From Melittangium boletus DSM 14713 (lineage in GTDB: Bacteria > Myxococcota > Myxococcia > Myxococcales > Myxococcaceae), in assembly GCF_002305855.1 (NCBI RefSeq), contig NZ_CP022163.1, positions 9,615,765 to 9,679,764 of the forward strand: a stretch of 64,000 nucleotides of DNA, written 5' to 3'. The notes beneath the pieces were generated by a model, which did not search any database, was not told the DNA's origin, and saw only the letters and a program-made list of their open reading frames with translations. Made by a program: the position numbers and the translations under genes. Of the stretch, positions 61,119 through 64,000 are shown one piece after another. Positions within the stretch are counted from its first letter, which is position 1. Each line of letters starts with the position of its first letter.

Positions 61119-62414
61119 TTACTTGGCCTGAAGGCCCTTGATCGACCGCATGCCCGCGTACCGGGCACCGGCGCCCAGCTCCTGCTCGATGCGCAGCAGC
61201 TGGTTGTACTTGGCCACGCGGTCCGAGCGCGAGGCCGAGCCCGTCTTGATCTGGCCACAGTCGAGCGCCACGGCCAGGTCGGCGATGGTGGTGTCCTCGG
61301 TCTCACCGGAGCGGTGGCTCATCACCGAGGTGTAGCCGGCCTTATGGGCCATGCGCACCGCGTCGAAGGTCTCCGTGAGGCTGCCGATCTGGTTGACCTT
61401 CACCAGGATGGAGTTGGCCACGCCGGCCTGGATGCCGCGGCCCAGACGCTCCACGTTGGTGACGAAGAGGTCATCGCCCACGAGCTGCAGCTTGTGGCCC
61501 AGCGCGTCGGTGATCTTCTTCCAGCCGTCCCAGTCGTCCTCGGCCATGCCGTCCTCGATGGAGACGATGGGGTAGCGCGAGGCGAGCTGCTGGTAGTAGT
61601 CGAGCAGGCCCGAGGCGTCGAACTCCTTGCCCTCGCCCTTGAGGTTGTACTTCTTGGTGCTCTTGTCGAAGAACTCGCTCGCGGCCACGTCCATGGCGAG
61701 GAACACCTGCTCACCGGCCTTGAAGCCCGCGGAGGAGATGGCCTCCATGATGAGCTTGAGCGCCTCCTCGTTGGCCGGGAGGTCCGGGGCATAGCCGCCC
61801 TCGTCACCCACGGCGGTGTTGAGCTTGCGGCCCTTGAGGATCTTCTTGAGCGCGTGGAAGATCTCCGCGCCCCAGCGCAGACCCTCGGAGAAGGAGGCGG
61901 CGCCGGCGGGCACCACCATGAACTCCTGCACGTCCACGCGGGTGTCGGCGTGGGCGCCACCGTTGAGGATGTTCATCAGCGGCACCGGCAGGGTGCGCGC
62001 CTGGGCCCCGCCCACGTAGCGGTAGAAGGGCAGACCGTGGGCATCCGCCGCGGCGCGCGCCGTGGCCATGGACACCGCGAGGATGGCGTTGGCGCCCAGC
62101 TTGCTCTTGGTGGGCGTGCCGTCCATCTCGATCATCTGCTGGTCCACGGCGTACTGGTCCGCCGCGTCCATGCCCACGAGCTCCGGGGCAATCGTCTCGG
62201 TGATGTTCTCGATGGCCTTGCGCACGCCCTTGCCGAGGTAGCGGCCCTTGTCCCCGTCACGAAGCTCGAGCGCCTCGTGCTCGCCGGTGGAAGCTCCCGA
62301 GGGAACCGCCGCACGGCCATGGGCTCCACCCGCCAGGAATACCTCGGCCTCCACGGTGGGGTTACCGCGAGAGTCGAGCACTTCACGCGCCACGATTTGA
62401 GCGATCTCAGTCAT
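61119..62414 (-). CDS. eno: Enolase
   Basis: The 431-residue protein matches enolase along its length: REVLDSRGNPTVEAEV at the start, SGASTGEHEALELRD, GDEGGYAPDLP, the metal ligands in SIEDGMAEDDWDGW, KVNQIGSLTET and SHRSGETEDT. It converts 2-phosphoglycerate to phosphoenolpyruvate. The ATG at 62414 starts the conserved sequence. It heads the minus-strand run to 55845. Confidence 0.97.
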   Translation of the reverse strand: MTEIAQIVAREVLDSRGNPTVEAEVFLAGGAHGRAAVPSGASTGEHEALELRDGDKGRYLGKGVRKAIENITETIAPELVGMDAADQYAVDQQMIEMDGTPTKSKLGANAILAVSMATARAAADAHGLPFYRYVGGAQARTLPVPLMNILNGGAHADTRVDVQEFMVVPAGAASFSEGLRWGAEIFHALKKILKGRKLNTAVGDEGGYAPDLPANEEALKLIMEAISSAGFKAGEQVFLAMDVAASEFFDKSTKKYNLKGEGKEFDASGLLDYYQQLASRYPIVSIEDGMAEDDWDGWKKITDALGHKLQLVGDDLFVTNVERLGRGIQAGVANSILVKVNQIGSLTETFDAVRMAHKAGYTSVMSHRSGETEDTTIADLAVALDCGQIKTGSASRSDRVAKYNQLLRIEQELGAGARYAGMRSIKGLQAK

Positions 62415-62487
62415 GGCGCGGGGTTCTAGAGGACAGGCTCGGGCCTCGCAAGCTTGCTCACGGGGTTGATACACTGCGCCCCCCTCC

Positions 62488-63564
62488 ATGCCTCCGCGCC
62501 GACCCATCGCCCCTCCCGCTCCCGACCCCTACCCTCACTCTCGAGGTAGAGGCGCCCTGCTGGGCCTGGTGGTGGGAGACGCGCTGGGCTCGCCCCTCAA
62601 GGCTCGCAACCTCATCGCCCCGGTGTTCCCCACGCTCGCCGAGGGAGTGCACCGCGTCCTGCGCGCCGGGGGCCCCTTCGAGCTGAAGAAGGGCCAGGTG
62701 GGAGAGAGCGGTCAGATGGCGTGCTGCCTGGGCGTGGGCCTGCGCGAGCTGGGCACCTACGACGCGGACGCGCAACTGCGCCACTACCTGCGCTGGCAGC
62801 ACCACGCCCAGGGGATGAGCCCCCACGTCGAGGACGTGATGACGGAGATGCTCGAGTCCCCGATGCCCAAGGTGACGGCGGCGCGCCGCCTGTGGATGAA
62901 GGGGGGGCGCAAGGCGGCGGGCAACGGCAGCCTCGGGCGCACCGCGCCCCTGGGCGTCTTCTTCCACCAGGATCAGGACTCGCGCCTGCGGGCCTCGTTC
63001 GCGGACTCGGCGCTCACCGACTTCGATCCGCGCTGCCAGCTCGCATGCGCCACGCTCAATGCCTCCATCGCGCACTCGCTCAACGCCGGTGAGGGGCTGA
63101 CTCCCCAGGACCTCCTCCAAGCCACGCTGAGCGAACTGACCGTGGCGAGCGCGACCCTGGGCCGGGTGCTCCCGGACTTCGTGCAGGAGGTGTCCATGGC
63201 CACGGCGATGATCCGCGAGGACCTCGACGCGGCGCGGCAGGACGATCCGCAACTCTACTGGCCCGAGCTGCACATGCACCGCAAGCCCACGCTGGCGCGG
63301 GTGGCCTTCCGCCTGGCCTACTGGGAGCTGATGCACGCGCCCAGCTTCGAGACGGCGCTGGTGGATGTCATCAACCGGGGGGGAGACACGGACGTCAACG
63401 GGGCCGTCGCCGGAGCGCTGCTGGGCGCGTTCCACGGCGAGGAAGCCATTCCCACCGACTGGAGCCAGGGCGTGCTGGAGGCCCTGGGCCCGAGAGACGG
63501 TGCACTGTGGAATACCTACCACCCCCGGCAGTTGCTGACGCTGGCGCCGGAGCTGGAGGAATAG
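62488..63564 (+). CDS. ADP-ribosylglycohydrolase (DraG/ARH)-like protein with altered metal motif
   Basis: The 358-residue all-helical protein opens with GALLGLVVGDALGSP (22-36) and closes with the family block RGGDTDVNGAVAGALLGA (297-314). GNGSLGRTAPLGV (145-157) is also kept. But the second metal motif, usually TDDTQMA, reads ESGQMA (73-78), so the Mg(2+) ligands of that site are missing. It may be inactive, bind ADP-ribose only, or act on another substrate. It is divergent from eno with 73 bases between. A 59-residue gene converges on it with 12 bases between. Confidence 0.8.
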   Translation: MPPRRPIAPPAPDPYPHSRGRGALLGLVVGDALGSPLKARNLIAPVFPTLAEGVHRVLRAGGPFELKKGQVGESGQMACCLGVGLRELGTYDADAQLRHYLRWQHHAQGMSPHVEDVMTEMLESPMPKVTAARRLWMKGGRKAAGNGSLGRTAPLGVFFHQDQDSRLRASFADSALTDFDPRCQLACATLNASIAHSLNAGEGLTPQDLLQATLSELTVASATLGRVLPDFVQEVSMATAMIREDLDAARQDDPQLYWPELHMHRKPTLARVAFRLAYWELMHAPSFETALVDVINRGGDTDVNGAVAGALLGAFHGEEAIPTDWSQGVLEALGPRDGALWNTYHPRQLLTLAPELEE

Positions 63565-63576
63565 TTCCGCCGAGCC

Positions 63577-63756
63577 TCAGCCCAGCAGGTCGATGACGAT
63601 GACGCCGCGCGGCGGCTTCTCGTCGTCCTCCGCGTCGGAGCGGCGGCGAGGGCGCTCGTCGGGACCCGGGAGGGGAATCTCCAGAACAGGACGCTCCCGT
63701 TCCTCCCGGTTCCGTTCCCGGCGCTTGATTTCCTCGATGATGAAGGCGTCGAGCAT
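63577..63756 (-). CDS. Small charged protein of 59 residues
   Basis: The reading MLDAFIIEEIKRRERNREER gives a helical, Arg/Glu-rich start, followed by PVLEIPLPGPDERP, an acidic stretch and the end GVIVIDLLG. The VLEIPLP and GVIVIDL segments look like strand-forming or binding pieces, and the form recalls small conserved myxobacterial genes. GGGGAGAG lies about 10 bases before the ATG at 63756. Function unknown. Confidence 0.6.
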   Translation of the reverse strand: MLDAFIIEEIKRRERNREERERPVLEIPLPGPDERPRRRSDAEDDEKPPRGVIVIDLLG

Positions 63757-63914
63757 GGGTTCGGTCTCTCCCCTCAGCCTACGTACCGCAGCGTACTACC
63801 GCCACCCGACCGCTGGTATCCCACCATCCGCTGGGCTTCTGGATACACAAGATGCAAAGTAAGGGCCCTCGTTCCTTTCTGGAGACGGGCCAGCTCGCTG
63901 GCTCGCTTGCCTGT

Positions 63915-63941
63915 CCGCCACCCGACGATCGGGCCTGGCGG
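63915..63941. repeat. Short imperfect hairpin in the right-end intergenic region
   Basis: CCGCCA-CCCGA, a 3-base loop, TCGGG and TGGCGG form an 11-bp stem with a two-base bulge. The surrounding 63757-64000 shows no gene. There is no T run; role unclear. Confidence 0.35.
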
Positions 63942-64000
63942 CACGCTCCAGTGACTCAGGGGTGTCCACCTCTGAATATGGGGAACGTTGACTTGATTGT

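Overview
The window is 64 kb of very GC-rich, densely packed DNA from a myxobacterium, most likely of the Cystobacter/Archangium group. Evidence for this is seen directly: a MYXO-CTERM sorting tail on a large surface protein, a DUF2381 protein (a Myxococcus paralogous family) beside a Ser/Thr kinase, several hybrid or degenerate two-component proteins, a DUF4388 response regulator, many lipoproteins and beta-barrel proteins, three secreted glycoside hydrolases, and a LexA box close to the form I recall for Myxococcus xanthus. No rRNA, tRNA, CRISPR array, transposase or origin was seen.

Layout. 1-5.0 kb: secreted polysaccharide enzymes (a GH87-type enzyme cut by the left edge, a GH5 enzyme), an APP1-type phosphatase and a bestrophin channel. 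5.0-15.8 kb: mostly housekeeping genes, namely a UPF0016 manganese exporter under a yybP-ykoY riboswitch, a small RHH pair, a flippase-like protein, YacG, a quinone oxidoreductase, an aquaporin with an ArsC-like tail, DusA, a P450, an agmatinase-family enzyme, a REC/kinase-like protein and HtrA. 15.9-24.8 kb: a pseudokinase operon, lipoproteins including a JAMM-motif protein with a partner, a c-di-GMP-type MshEN protein and a REC-DUF4388 protein. 24.8-34.6 kb (minus strand): a surface operon of a secreted Ig-like protein, a very large outer-membrane barrel protein and a MYXO-CTERM protein, preceded by a beta-propeller protein. 34.9-41.1 kb (minus): FecR, a sensor kinase and a 1113-residue hybrid kinase in one transcription unit, then lexA on the plus strand.

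42.0-44.4 kb is an accessory patch: the wreck of a DUF6310 toxin, an intact DUF5953-type immunity gene, a small Gly/Ala-rich membrane protein, and a lipoprotein paralogous to the one at 19.7-20.3 kb. 44.4-47.2 kb carries a HlyIII protein, a cytochrome c and a stand-alone CmlA-like diiron enzyme. 47.3-49.4 kb is a second accessory patch with two unknown, more AT-rich genes and a C-terminally shortened epimerase. 49.4-55.0 kb holds the kinase/DUF2381 pair and a GH2 beta-galactosidase with AbfB domains. 55.8-62.4 kb is a tight minus-strand run beginning eno-surE-nlpD-like, followed by envelope proteins and a sensor kinase. The right end has an ADP-ribosylglycohydrolase-like gene and a 59-residue conserved-looking small gene.

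The strongest leads for something undescribed are the JAMM lipoprotein plus partner lipoprotein family with its second copy beside toxin debris, the aquaporin with a decayed ArsC-like domain, the orphan CmlA-like oxygenase, the three-gene surface operon, and the toxin/immunity patch downstream of lexA.
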